Assembly (NCBI GenBank): GCA_009829735.1 | Contig: CM020618.1 | Location: 36,370,894-36,434,893 of the forward strand | Direction: 5' to 3' | DNA from: Pyropia yezoensis | Taxonomy: Eukaryota; Rhodophyta; Bangiophyceae; Bangiales; Bangiaceae | Length of the DNA: 64,000 nucleotides | Shown here: positions 1 through 9,584 of the stretch, one piece after another | How positions within the stretch are numbered: position 1 is the first letter of the stretch | Layout of the letters: each line of letters starts with the position of its first letter | Made by a program: the position numbers and the translations under genes | Notes under the pieces: generated by a model | What the model saw: the letters and a program-made list of their open reading frames with translations, nothing else | Database searches by the model: none | What the model was told of the DNA's origin: nothing

Positions 1-1140
1 CTCCGTGACCTCCACCTGACGGGCACTGGCCGCCGTCGACAATAGCGTCATGTCCCACACCCGCACAGTGCAGTCATCCGACCCCGACACGACCCGCGCC
101 CCGCCACCGCTGCCACCGCCGTCCAGCACCGCCAAGCAGTACACCGTGTCAGTGTGGCCACTGAGCACCGACGTGCACTTGCCCCTGTCGACGTCCCACA
201 CCCGCACAGTGCGGTCATTCGACCCCGACACGACCCGCGCCCCGCCACCGCTGCCACCGCCGTCCAGCACCGCCAAGCAGTACACCCTGCCAGAGTGGCC
301 AGTGAGCACCGCCGTGCACTCGCCCCTGTCGACGTCCCACACCCGCACAGTGTAGTCATCCGACCCCGACACGACCCGCGCCCCGCCACCGCTGCCACCG
401 CCGTCCAGCACCGCCAAGCAGTACACCCTGCCAGTGTGGCCATTGAGCACCGCCGTGCACTCGCCCCTGTCGACGTCCCACACCCGCACAGTGCAGTCAT
501 CCGACCCCGACACGACCCGCGCCTCGCCACCGCTGCCACCGCCGTCCAGCTCCGCCAAGCAGTACACCCAGCTAGTGTGGCCATTGAGCACCGCCGTGCA
601 CTCGCCCCTGTCCACGTCCCACACCCGCACAGTGTAGTCATCCGACCCCGACACGACCCGCGCCCCGCCACCGCTGCCACCGCCGTCCAGCACCGCCAAG
701 CAGTGCACCGTGCCAGTGTGGCCACTGAGCACCGCCATGCACTCGCCCCTGTCGACGTCCCACACCCGCACAGTGTAGTCATACGACCCCGACACGACCC
801 GCGCCCCGCCACCGCTGCCACCGCCGTCCAGCACCGCCAAGCAGTACACCGTGCCAGAGTGGCCAGTGAGCACCGCCGTGCACTCGCCCCTGTCGACGTC
901 CCACACCCGCACAGTGTAGTCATACGACCCCGACACGACCCGCGCCCCGCCACCGCTGCCACCGCCGTCCAGCACCGCCAAGCAGTACGCCCTGCCAGAG
1001 TGGCCAGTGAGCACCGCCGTGCACTCGCTGCTGTCCACGTCCCACACCCGCACAGTGCTGTCAGACGACCCCGACACGACCCGCGCCCCGCCACCACTGC
1101 CACCGCCGTCCAGCACCGCCAAACACATCACCGTGCCAGT
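1..1140. repeat. 141-bp tandem repeat array encoding WD40 units
   Basis: About eight direct copies of a 141-base unit, with the same phrase starting near 48, 190, 331, 472, 613, 754, 895 and 1036. Units differ by only a few bases each, and the period is a multiple of three, so unit gain or loss keeps the reading frame. Confidence 0.9.
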
Positions 1141-1686
1141 GTAGCCAGCGCGCGGTGCCGCGCCCACGCTTCTGTCCACGTTGAACCTTGGGGTATCGGC
1201 GTTCACGGCCACGTCGGTGCCAATCCGCACCTCGGCATCCTCCCTGTGATCATTGCGCGCCGCAACGTGCAGCGGCGTCTGCCCGGTGCGGCTCACGGCG
1301 TCCACGTGCGCGTCGGCGGCCAGCAGCACCTCTGCAACGGCCTTGTGGCGAAAAGCGGCCGCAACGTGCAGGGGCGTCAGCCGGGAGGGGCCGGTCTTTG
1401 CGTCCACGGGCGCGTTGGCGCGCAGCAGCTGCTTGGCAACCTCCGCGTGGTTGCCGGCCGCCGCCGCGTGCAGCGGTGTCACCCCCTCTGCATCGGCATA
1501 CGACGCCACGCTGGGGTGCTCTGCAAGGGCCTGCCGCACCACCACAGCGCGACCCGCTCGGGCGGCTGTCAAAAACGCCCCGCCCACCTCGGCGCCCACC
1601 TCCTGGGCACCCGATGGCCCGGCCGCCGCGGCGGGTGCCGCCGCCCGCGGCGCACGCCGCCACCCAACGCGCTTGCCCTGCGCCAT
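1..1686 (-). CDS. Ankyrin repeat - WD40 repeat fusion protein (C-terminus beyond window)
   Basis: Reading from the ATG at 1686, the frame stays open to the window edge. The first ~55 residues are Ala/Pro/Gly-rich. About three ankyrin units follow (TPLHAAA, TPLHVAAAF, TPLHVAARN motifs at roughly residues 68-150). A short linker comes next, then about eight WD40 units of 47 residues, each with a GH dipeptide, a Gly-rich loop (GGGSGGGARVVSGS) and a VRVWDVD ending. The last unit before the window edge diverges (VWDMTLLSTAAS), so the propeller may end here or continue. Ankyrin and WD40 repeats are protein-interaction scaffolds; no catalytic domain is visible, so the role is unknown. The frame has no stop for at least 50 bases upstream of the ATG, so an earlier start cannot be excluded. 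Confidence 0.75.
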   Translation of the reverse strand, partial: MAQGKRVGWRRAPRAAAPAAAAGPSGAQEVGAEVGGAFLTAARAGRAVVVRQALAEHPSVASYADAEGVTPLHAAAAGNHAEVAKQLLRANAPVDAKTGPSRLTPLHVAAAFRHKAVAEVLLAADAHVDAVSRTGQTPLHVAARNDHREDAEVRIGTDVAVNADTPRFNVDRSVGAAPRAGYTGTVMCLAVLDGGGSGGGARVVSGSSDSTVRVWDVDSSECTAVLTGHSGRAYCLAVLDGGGSGGGARVVSGSYDYTVRVWDVDRGECTAVLTGHSGTVYCLAVLDGGGSGGGARVVSGSYDYTVRVWDVDRGECMAVLSGHTGTVHCLAVLDGGGSGGGARVVSGSDDYTVRVWDVDRGECTAVLNGHTSWVYCLAELDGGGSGGEARVVSGSDDCTVRVWDVDRGECTAVLNGHTGRVYCLAVLDGGGSGGGARVVSGSDDYTVRVWDVDRGECTAVLTGHSGRVYCLAVLDGGGSGGGARVVSGSNDRTVRVWDVDRGKCTSVLSGHTDTVYCLAVLDGGGSGGGARVVSGSDDCTVRVWDMTLLSTAASARQVEVTE

Positions 1687-2113
1687 AGGGCGGGGTGACG
1701 GGCGCCGCGCAAGCGCGGGGCTGGCGGCCGCGATCAGGCGGCGCGCAGCGTCCCCCCCGCCCGCCGCCCCAACCGACCTCGCAGGGACGCGCTCGTCCGC
1801 GGCGGCCGGCGTGTGGGGCGAGGCGTGCGCGGCGGCCGGGTCGGCAGCGCGGGGGCGGCTCGTAGGGGGGGGGGGGGGGCGCCGTCGACCCGGCGCGGCG
1901 CCGCCAGAGGCGCCAACAGCGCCGGTCACGTCGACGGCACGGGGGCGCGGGCGGGTCGGGGAGATGGGGCACTCGGTGTGGGCGGTGGGGAGCGGTCAGG
2001 GGGGGGGGGGGGAGCGCGCGCACTGCTGCCGGCCGCCGCTCCTCCGCGCACGCGCGCGCGTCGTTCGGTTTTGTAAGCGACGTGGGGGGTGACGGCGCAG
2101 CACTGCTTCGGTC
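1687..2113. other. Gene-free GC-rich upstream region with G runs
   Basis: Upstream side of the ankyrin-WD40 gene. It holds G homopolymers near 1866-1880 and 1999-2011 and a GCGCGC stretch near 2046-2062. Frames here are compositional. Any promoter of the minus-strand gene should lie here, but no clear core element is visible. Confidence 0.5.
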
Positions 2114-2971
2114 GTGACCGGTGGGTTCATGGCCGTTCCGGGACACGGTCGAGTTCGCGGCACATCGAGTTCGCGGCACATCGAGTTCGCGGCGCCGCGA
2201 ACTCGTTGCCACATCCGATGCGTCTTTTTGGACATAGCAGATGGTCATTGAGTTGGGGCCTCGGACGACGCCAAATACATAGCAGTTGGGCCACGTAGTT
2301 TCAAAATCTTCTTATGGACCAATCGACCAATCTGTTTTGCAAAAATTCTGGGGACCATGGTTGCTGTCCCACACTGGTCTCCACGTCCATGCCGACGCCC
2401 TGCTCGCCCCTCCAGAGCTGTTGCCGGTGCATCGCGATACTCCCCCCCATCCCCCTACACCCCTGGAGCTCCCCCCCCTATTGCACAGCGATGGACTACT
2501 CGGCAATGGAGGCCATGATGGTCAACAATATGTTTTTTGCCGCAGAGCTGGAGACCGGCTGCGTTGACACGGCCACCCACCGCATGGCGGGCGCGCACAG
2601 CGCGGCTTACGCCACCCCTCTGGGCGCGACCCCGCGTGCCTGCGCCGCCGCCGCGTTCAAACGGGACCTGTCCGTGCGAGATCCCTGGGCCGGCCAAGCT
2701 GTTTAGGGGAACGAAGTTCTGCAGTTCTCATGAATTTAATGGCGCAAATGCTGCCGCGAAGGCGCTGCCGCGAACTCAGACTGCCGCAGGATGCGGCAAA
2801 AAGAGGCTTTGGCAAAAGCCACTCCGTGCCGCATCCCGCGGCATCTTGAGTTCGCGGCAAACGACATGGGACACGTGGACTGCAACAGCCAATCCCAGAC
2901 CGCCACGAAGTGCCGCGAACTCGCTGCCGCGAACTCAGATGTGTCCCGGAACGGCCGTCACCCAGGGTCAC
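2114..2971. mobile_element. Inverted-repeat element with subterminal GCCGCGAACTC motifs (MITE-like)
   Basis: The left end (GTGACC...GGCCGTTCCGGGACA, 2114-2146) recurs inverted at the right end (TGTCCCGGAACGGCC...GGTCAC, 2942-2971). Inside both ends lie clusters of GCCGCGAACTC / GAGTTCGCGGC, four near 2150-2210 and four near 2764-2936. This architecture is typical of non-autonomous DNA transposons. No convincing target duplication is visible. A small ORF at 2491-2706 (71 aa, MDYSAMEAMM start) lies inside and matches nothing I recognise. Confidence 0.5.
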
Positions 2972-3650
2972 ATACCAACAACACGTTCTGTGCAGCATTC
3001 GGGGATGTTCATTGAATTGAAGGTAAGTACTATCGGATAGCAAACCTGCGAATCGGGATGTGATCGGAACGAGGTCGGGCGTTCCGCAGGATCGGCATGT
3101 ATGGAGAACGCCCACCCCCCTTCCGACCACGCCCGAGGCCCTGATTGGCCGATTGGTCTGCCACGACGACGAGACTTGTGATTGAGATCAAAGCCACACT
3201 TTCGAGACCCATATTTCGAGAAGCACGGAAAGTCACACGTCAACTGGTGCTGTTGCAATCCAGTCAGTCAGCCAACCGTGGGCCCCATGAGGACCATGGA
3301 CCATGGCACCTGCAGACTGGCGGGAAAGGGGGTTCTGTTTACAGTGCGTACGCGATTATATCGGGCTCGTTTATATCCACCCTGGATATGAACGAGCCGA
3401 ACAACGCACGAGAGAGCTCCTCAGCACTGTAAAGCAAGATTCCAACAGTGTATTTCTTCGAGCCCGTTCTGGAGCATTGCAGAAATCTACAGCACTTATC
3501 GATTTCCTGTGCGCTGCGAACGCGCACCGCCTGCCAACATCACTGTGCTACGGACGGAAAATCGGCGACGCCACGGGTGTCACCCGCATCGCCCGCTTCT
3601 CTCGCCTGGTACCGCTCTTTCGACGCTTCACCCTTTGAGAACGCCAATAT
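2972..3650. other. Gene-free stretch
   Basis: Only short overlapping frames on both strands with no recognisable domain. The local composition is less GC-rich than the flanks. Confidence 0.4.
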
Positions 3651-3828
3651 GGACGTCTCAGCCGTCGTTGCCTTGATGGCCAACACGTCGCAGGCGGACG
3701 AGTTGATGGGGGTGGACACGCCAGACCGCGTGCGCGCGGCGCAGCGGTGGATGGATGCTGAGAGCGACGTCGCTGCGATTGAAGAGACAATGGATATGGT
3801 TCTGGACGGGGAGGAGGACGACCTGTGA
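3651..3828 (+). CDS. Small acidic ORF, possible first exon
   Basis: An ATG at 3651 opens a 58-residue frame rich in Asp, Glu and Met in its second half (ESDVAAIEETMDMVLDGEEDD). The end of the frame coincides with a strong splice-donor-like GTGAGT at 3826, so this could be a first exon rather than a complete protein. It lies 1.2 kb upstream of a broken Harbinger transposase whose N-terminus is also acidic, so it may be transposon-derived. No homology is recognised. Confidence 0.2.
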
Positions 3829-5050
3829 GTGTTTTTCTACACACTTTTATTGTGTTTGTTTTACGCTTGCCCCCACATCATTCACTTGTCCAGATACAAC
3901 CTCCGTGCGTCGTACCGCCACCGTCTGCGTCACGTCACCTGCGTGCCCCTCCGTACCCTGCCGGTCCCCTTGTACTCCCCATCTGCGGCCATGAGTTTTG
4001 GTTGGGCTCCATTCTCGCGAGCCCCCCCCGCACTTTTCGGTTAAGCACCGTTCTCGCGAGCCCCCCCCGCATCCCCATCCCGCTCCGCCGCCCCCCCCCC
4101 GCATCTCTCCTCCTTCACGACGATCCTCCCAGTCGCAGACGAGGTCCGCCTCCTCTGTACGTCCGTCCCCTTCACATTTTTCCTGGCGAAGTCAGAACAG
4201 GCATTTTCGTACTTTGTAGGCTCGTTGTCGCGATTCCTCTCGCCATCTGACACATTACCGCACTTGGTGGTACATCAAGTCGGAACAGTACTGTTCCGAC
4301 TCCAAATGGTGCGGTACAGAAGTGGGCTACTTCCTCGGGAGACCCCTGGATATGATCGCGTACGCACTGTACCGCGCGCTGGGATGCGTCACGTTGCGAG
4401 TCGCGGGGGGCGGGGATGGGGCCCCTCCCACACCACCCAGATGGGGATGCGGACGCGTAGTGGGGGGGCTGGGGCTAGCAGGGGAGTTGTCGCTGGCCTC
4501 GCGCGGGGCCCTATGACACCCTCAAAACCAGGGTCGCGGACGGGGGGAGGTGGACATGGAGGCTCGTTGGGGGATGGTTGGAGGCCGCCTGGCGCAGAGC
4601 CCTATGAAACTCTCCAAACTGGGGTAGCGGAGGGGTGGAGGCTGGAGTGGGAGGCCCGTGGAGTGGGGTTGGAGTGCGGCTGGAGTGAGGCCCTATCCGC
4701 GCCCTCAGAATTGTGGCAGGAGAGGCCGCCTGGCGCGGGGCCCCGCATCCGCGCCCATCGAAATTGGTGCATTGGGGGGGGGGGGGGGGGGCGCAGGTTA
4801 GGCCCCAGGAGGTAGGAGGTTGATCGCCGGGCGGGTGTGGAGCGGCCGCGGGGCGGTGGCACCTCACCTGATATCGCATGCAGTGGCTGTCGACGTCGTG
4901 CCCATCGCGCACGGTGGCGGTCGACGTCGAGCCCATCTCGGCGCACGCCCCCTACGCACACTACCACCACAACCCTTCCCATCCCACACGACGCTGCCCA
5001 ACTCTCCCGCCCCATCCCCGCAACATCCTGCACGCAACGCGCCCGCGGTA
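3829..5050. other. Gene-free GC-rich stretch between small ORF and Harbinger relic
   Basis: Contains a duplicated phrase (TTCTCGCGAGCCCCCCCCGCA at about 4013-4033 and 4051-4071), C runs near 4095, and a G run near 4774-4790. No credible coding frame is seen. Confidence 0.4.
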
Positions 5051-6150
5051 ATGGCCATGGACCTAGGCCAGGACAGCGGCGACGACCTGGACACGTACGC
5101 CATGCTCGGGGCGAGCAATGCCCTCGTGATGCGGCGCGCCATGATGTCTTCTGACGAGGACGACATTGAGGCATCCTCAGCGGAGGAAAAGCGGTACCCC
5201 GGCTCACTGCCTGGTCGACGGCGCAACAAGAATCGTGACTTGTCTGCTGGACTGCACAACATCCGCCGTGATTATTTTGGCCTCAATGGCAACCCTCCTG
5301 TGTATGACGAGAAGGACTTTGAGCGCCGCTTTCGTGTGCCGCGAGTCGTCGCCCGCAGTCTCATCCTCTCCAGAAGCTGGTGGCAGCCTGTCGTGTGCTC
5401 GCGTACGAGGAGGCGTACGACCGCACCGACGAGTACGTCCGTCTCTCCCGTAGCACGATTGAGCAGTGCACCAAGAGCTTTATTGACCTGATGTGAAGAC
5501 ATACGAGTCTATCTACCTACGCTGCCCCAATAATGACGAGCTCGCCATCATCTTGCAGCGAAACGCTGAGCGGGGGATACCGGGGTGCACGGGCTCCATC
5601 GATTGCTCGCATTGGACGTGGCGCAACTGCCCTCGCGCGCACGCCGGCATGCACCAAGGGTACAAGAACAAACGCTTCATCGTCATGGAGACGGCATGCG
5701 ACGAGAATCTCTTCATCTGGCATTTTTTTATTGGCACACCGGGGAGCAACAATGATTTGAATGTCCTGCGCCAATCTCCGTTCTACTTTGATGTCATTTC
5801 CAGGGTGTGGCCGCCGCGAACTTTTGACTACACCGTCAACGGTCGAACTCGCTCCCTCCTTTACTGCCTTGCCGACGGTATTTATTCGCGGTACGCCTTC
5901 TTTGCCGCACCCTTCGCAACGCCCCAGACGCCGCAGTATCGAACGTACAACCGGCTTCAGGAGGCGCTCCGCAAGGATGTGGATCGCCTCTACGCTGTTT
6001 TGACGTCCCGTTTTCACGTAGCTCTTCACCCCGAACGCTTTCGGACGGTCCCTCGCGTCGTCCTCGACGGTAAGGCGGTTTCCATCCTGCACAAGATGAC
6101 AGTGGAGCAGCGGCGTGGCAGCTTCTTGTCTCGAAGGCGCACTGGCCGGG
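5051..6150 (+). pseudogene. PIF/Harbinger-type DDE transposase, frameshifted
   Basis: Three successive frames read as one transposase. The N-terminus starts at 5051 (MAMDLGQDSGDD...) and runs to the FERRFRVPR motif. A second frame from about 5362 gives HPLQKLVAACRVLAY...DEYVRLS. A third frame from 5493 gives GIPGCTGSIDCSHWTW (first catalytic Asp), IGTPGSNNDLNVLRQSP (second Asp) and RKDVDRLYAVLTSRF. These match the plant-type Harbinger family, a DDE nuclease that excises and inserts the transposon. About 25 residues usual between the first two blocks are missing. Two frame changes (near 5360 and 5493) break the gene. Where the family usually has Glu (DVERAFGVL) this copy reads DVDRLYAVL. The C-terminal tail fades into low complexity before the LTR at 6416. 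Confidence 0.75.
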
Positions 6151-6415
6151 ACCATGGAAATTCTTCTTGCCGAGGTGGCGGTACATCCGGCCCAGCTTGT
6201 CATTCAGTGCCTGAAGGAGACGGTCCCGACAGATGGTGGGGCTGCAGGTGGCGGCGACAGCAGTGCGCGGCCGGCAGAAGGCGACGACACGGCCGCTGGC
6301 GCGGGTGGAAGTGGACTTGGAGGCGGAGGGCGACTGCCAGCCGGGAAAGGCCGCCCGGCCGCTGGTGGAGACGGAGGTGGCGATGGTCCTGCTGTTGGTC
6401 CTGCGCTGGACCCGC

Positions 6416-7242
6416 TGTAACAATATGGATGACCGTATTGTGACCCTAATACAGGGGGGCTACTTCTAACCTTTCACTTTCAATTTGGGAGTCCGTATTG
6501 GTCACGGTATCTATATTGCAGGCGTCCCAATTTTGGAGGTGTGCTGGAAGACAAGAGTTCAACAGCGGTTGACCAATGGCGTGCATCAGATCTTGCTGTC
6601 GCGACCAATGGCAGCCTTGGAGCGGGGTCCGTTGTTGTGCAAACAGAGCGATCGGAGATTGCCGACCGATTTCTGAGCCGATCTGCCGGAGAATCGAGAA
6701 CGACTGAGCCTTCCCAACTGTTCCTGCCCAGGACTCGCCTGAGATCGAGGAAAAAGAGGGGAGATCGTTGGAAAGAACAACAGTATTCTGGCCAATGAGC
6801 TCTCTGATGGAGAAGCCTCAGGACATGGGGCCAATCGCGTACTTCTGGGATCCGAGAACTTATGCATTACTGCGCTGTTCTCATGCCCTTCTCAAACGTC
6901 ATTGGCTGACGTGCTGTCAGCCACCTGTTGTTGTGCAGTTGTACACATGCACAACCGCCAAAATTGGGACGACTGCAATAAGTTACGTATGACCAGAGTG
7001 ACTTGCATCTTGGGGTGGAGGGTAGTTAGTAGTGTCTCCGAGGGTTTATAACGAAGGGGCCGGCGGCGAATCCACCGCCGGCCACGGTAGAACAACAAAC
7101 CCCTCCCATTTGGCCTCCCATCTTGGTCCCGTGGCTTGCGCTCCAAGGACAGCAACCTTGGCCTCCCGGTGACGTTGGTGCCGATCCCCCTTGGTGAGTG
7201 TTCCCTGAGAGTGGACGTGCAGCGGATACCTATTGTGCTACA
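6416..7242 (+). repeat. Element 1 5' LTR (interrupted by MITE)
   Basis: Aligns along its length with 17779-18138. Removing the 463-base insertion and one TA leaves 362 bases against 360 in the 3' copy. Scattered substitutions separate the two LTRs, so the insertion is not recent. Confidence 0.92.
6516..6978. mobile_element. 463-bp MITE, Tc1/mariner-like, inside the LTR
   Basis: Terminal inverted repeats begin TTGCAG[G/T]CGTCCCAATTTTGG on both sides, with about 28 bases of near-perfect pairing. The element is flanked by TA (6514-6515 and 6979-6980). The 3' LTR carries the empty site as a single TA (CTATAAGTT). TA duplication is the signature of the Tc1/mariner superfamily. There is no coding capacity, so it is non-autonomous. 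Confidence 0.88.
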
Positions 7243-7243
7243 T

Positions 7244-7260
7244 TGGTGGAGCAGCAGGGG
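7244..7260 (+). promoter_or_regulatory. Element 1 primer-binding site
   Basis: TGGTGGAGCAGCAGGGG begins one base after the LTR end. It starts with TGG, as expected for pairing with a tRNA CCA tail, and implies a tRNA with acceptor 3' strand CTGCTCC and discriminator A. The same 17 bases are used by elements 2 and 3. The tRNA identity cannot be named from here. Confidence 0.75.
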
Positions 7261-7468
7261 ACGGGTTTCCGTCACCCTTGTGGTGACGCCGTCTTCGGCC
7301 CAGGCACACGGATAGAGATCCGGTCCTTTTCTTGTACTCGTGGTGCTGCGATCTGGTTGATTGTCTTGAGTGGTTACGTTTGACTGCGATCTACTGTTAC
7401 TCTCCCCCAACCTACCCCCTCGCTCTCTTGTTCGTGGTGACTGTTACGTCGGTTGACTGATTGTGACC

Positions 7469-9584
7469 ATGTCTACCCAAGAGAGGGGGAACGTTCAAGA
7501 TGACGGATCGGCGTCGACACCGACCCCAGAGCTGAACCCGGGAACCGGGATCGGTAACCCGATCAAGAACATTGAGACGCCGATGCTCTCCGGTGCCGGA
7601 TCGACGTTTGGTACGGCGCGGACGGCCGGGGGCGGCGGACCGCATCAACCGTCTTCTGCCGACCTCACTCCACCGCCACCTTCAACAGGGGACTCCCTGA
7701 TGGCATCATTGGCGCGCATCGAGGCCCGGTTCACCGGACTCGACGCCCCGCCGTGTTCCTCCCACACCGGTACGGTTCGAACCGGCCGGACTACTCTCGG
7801 AGTCCTCCAGGGTCGACCCCGGTTTTGCTACTCCTGGACAACCCCCGAATACGGCGGGTTATGGATCCGACTCGTCAGCCGAGTTGGAACGTAGCCACAC
7901 GGAGCGCTACGCTCGGGGCACCCAGAGCGGACTCCACGGACATGGTCCGGCGGATACGTACGCCGGAACAGAGTCGGCTATGGGGGGGGGCGGTACCCTA
8001 TCGCAGTACCCCCCCCCCGGCGGAAGCCAAGCAACTCGGGTACCCGAGGCACCGACACCGGAAGTTCCAGCGTCACTGGTGCAAGCTATGACAGCGCAGG
8101 TTACTGCGAGCTTACTGAAGCGGATGGAGTCCGATGAGTTAACTCATCAACTGGCCAAGCGATTGGATATCCAGGACGCTGACACGGAGATCGTCAACGA
8201 AGTCTTCCGGTCGGTACTGACTCCTGAACGTTATCGTTTGGAAGACCGATCCACCACCGTATCGGAATCGATGCGTACTACCGCGCACAGAGCGATCCGC
8301 TCTATGCAGACCCTCATGAAGGGAGTCCCTATGTTCGGGGGCCCGAACGGACGACCGTTGGAAGTCATTGGCTTCCTGGCTAGCTTCAAGGCAGCCGCAG
8401 ACAAGGCACTCGTTAACGAGGGGCTAACCCTGGAGATCCTCCCGTTCTTTGTTGATGAACGGGTACGAGGCATCCTCCGGCAGGCATCCCCGATGCCGGG
8501 AATGAGGGTCGCAGCCACCCCCATGGATAACCGTGGTATCCTGAAGGAGCTGCTGAGCAGCTACCTCAATGAGGACAAGTGCGAAGACCACTACCGGGCC
8601 CTTCGCACCGCCACCGCCCAGTCCTGGGAGGATGAGGAGATGTTCGGACGCCGGATCCAAGAGCTCGACTACGAGCTGGGGAAGCTCCTCGGAGAAGGGG
8701 AGCTACGGGCCATCCTGTTCGCAGGAGTACCCAACTATGTGCGGATATCCGCACGGGGAGCCAATACGGCTCGGACGAGCTTCAGTCGACTGATGCACAT
8801 GTGCAAGTCCCTGGGAGACGCCCACCGGGTGCTACACCCGGAGTGTGCCTTGGCCCCGAAGCCCAAGGGTGAGGGGGGCAAGCCCAATCTTACCCCGGTA
8901 CCAAGGCAAGAGAAGGTGGAACGTAAGGCCGCACCAGTACTGTTGGCAACCGAGTATGCCCCCATGGGTGAGGATGAACCTCTGGTCGACCAACAGGGCC
9001 ACCTGTTGCTACCGGCGACGCCGGTGATTGATGAGCAAGGTACGGTAGCGTACATCGCCCCGGCTGGGACCCAGCTCCAAGTCAACGAGGGTGCGGGTCG
9101 TCGCGTCCCGTATGTACGGACTACGGGGTATGCCCCGGTTACGGGTAACCCCCACCAACCCCTGCCGACATTGGCGGTGCGTACGGAGGCACCTCCGCAC
9201 ATCGCGGTTAGGACCAACCGGCTGGGGGAGTCCATGTTCCGTTTGGAACCGGGACCCAAGGCCTACCAAGGGGCAGGCACTCGGGCGCCCGAGGCAGGCA
9301 ACCGGACCTATGGGGCCAACCCGACGCGGACGCCCGGGACGTCCGGCGCTTCCGGATGTATGTTGTGCGGAGACCCCCAGCACTGGGTGTCCTCATGCCC
9401 GCTCATCCCGGAGGAGTCTCGACGGGCAGCGGCGCAACGCAAGGCATCCATTGGGGGGTATCCCGCCAGAGCACCGGCACCGGGTAGGCAGCGAGCCCCA
9501 GGAGGAAGGCTGGCAGTCGAGGAGGCACCTCCTCTCCCGGATATCCCGGAAGACAGCACCCGACTAAGCGCGGGAAACGAGTAA
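7469..9584 (+). pseudogene. Element 1 gag (frame change near 7700-7840)
   Basis: Gag starts plausibly at the ATG at 7469 (MSTQERGNVQDDG...), in a frame that runs to about 7890. The capsid region lies in the next frame, whose coherent reading continues to 9584, so one indel lies around 7700-7840. The capsid part contains MFGGPNGRPLEVIGFLASF, comparable to the PSFGGHPKFSGKRPALIFAF block of element 2 gag. A CCHC zinc knuckle (CMLCGDPQHWVSSC, spacing C-x2-C-x4-H-x4-C) lies near the C-terminus and would bind genomic RNA. The ORF ends SAGNE-stop over a slippery heptamer. Confidence 0.8.
9572..9578 (+). promoter_or_regulatory. Probable -1 ribosomal frameshift site, gag-pol of element 1
   Basis: G GGA AAC in the gag frame fits the canonical X XXY YYZ slippery pattern. 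It is followed by GAG and the gag stop TAA. The -1 frame is open from here through the start of the protease region. Confidence 0.7.

Noticed and set aside
154..1698. Long frames on the plus strand and in other minus frames across the WD40 array
   Set aside because: The repeat period is a multiple of three, so all frames stay open. Only the frame starting at 1686 gives GH...WD motifs and ankyrin units.
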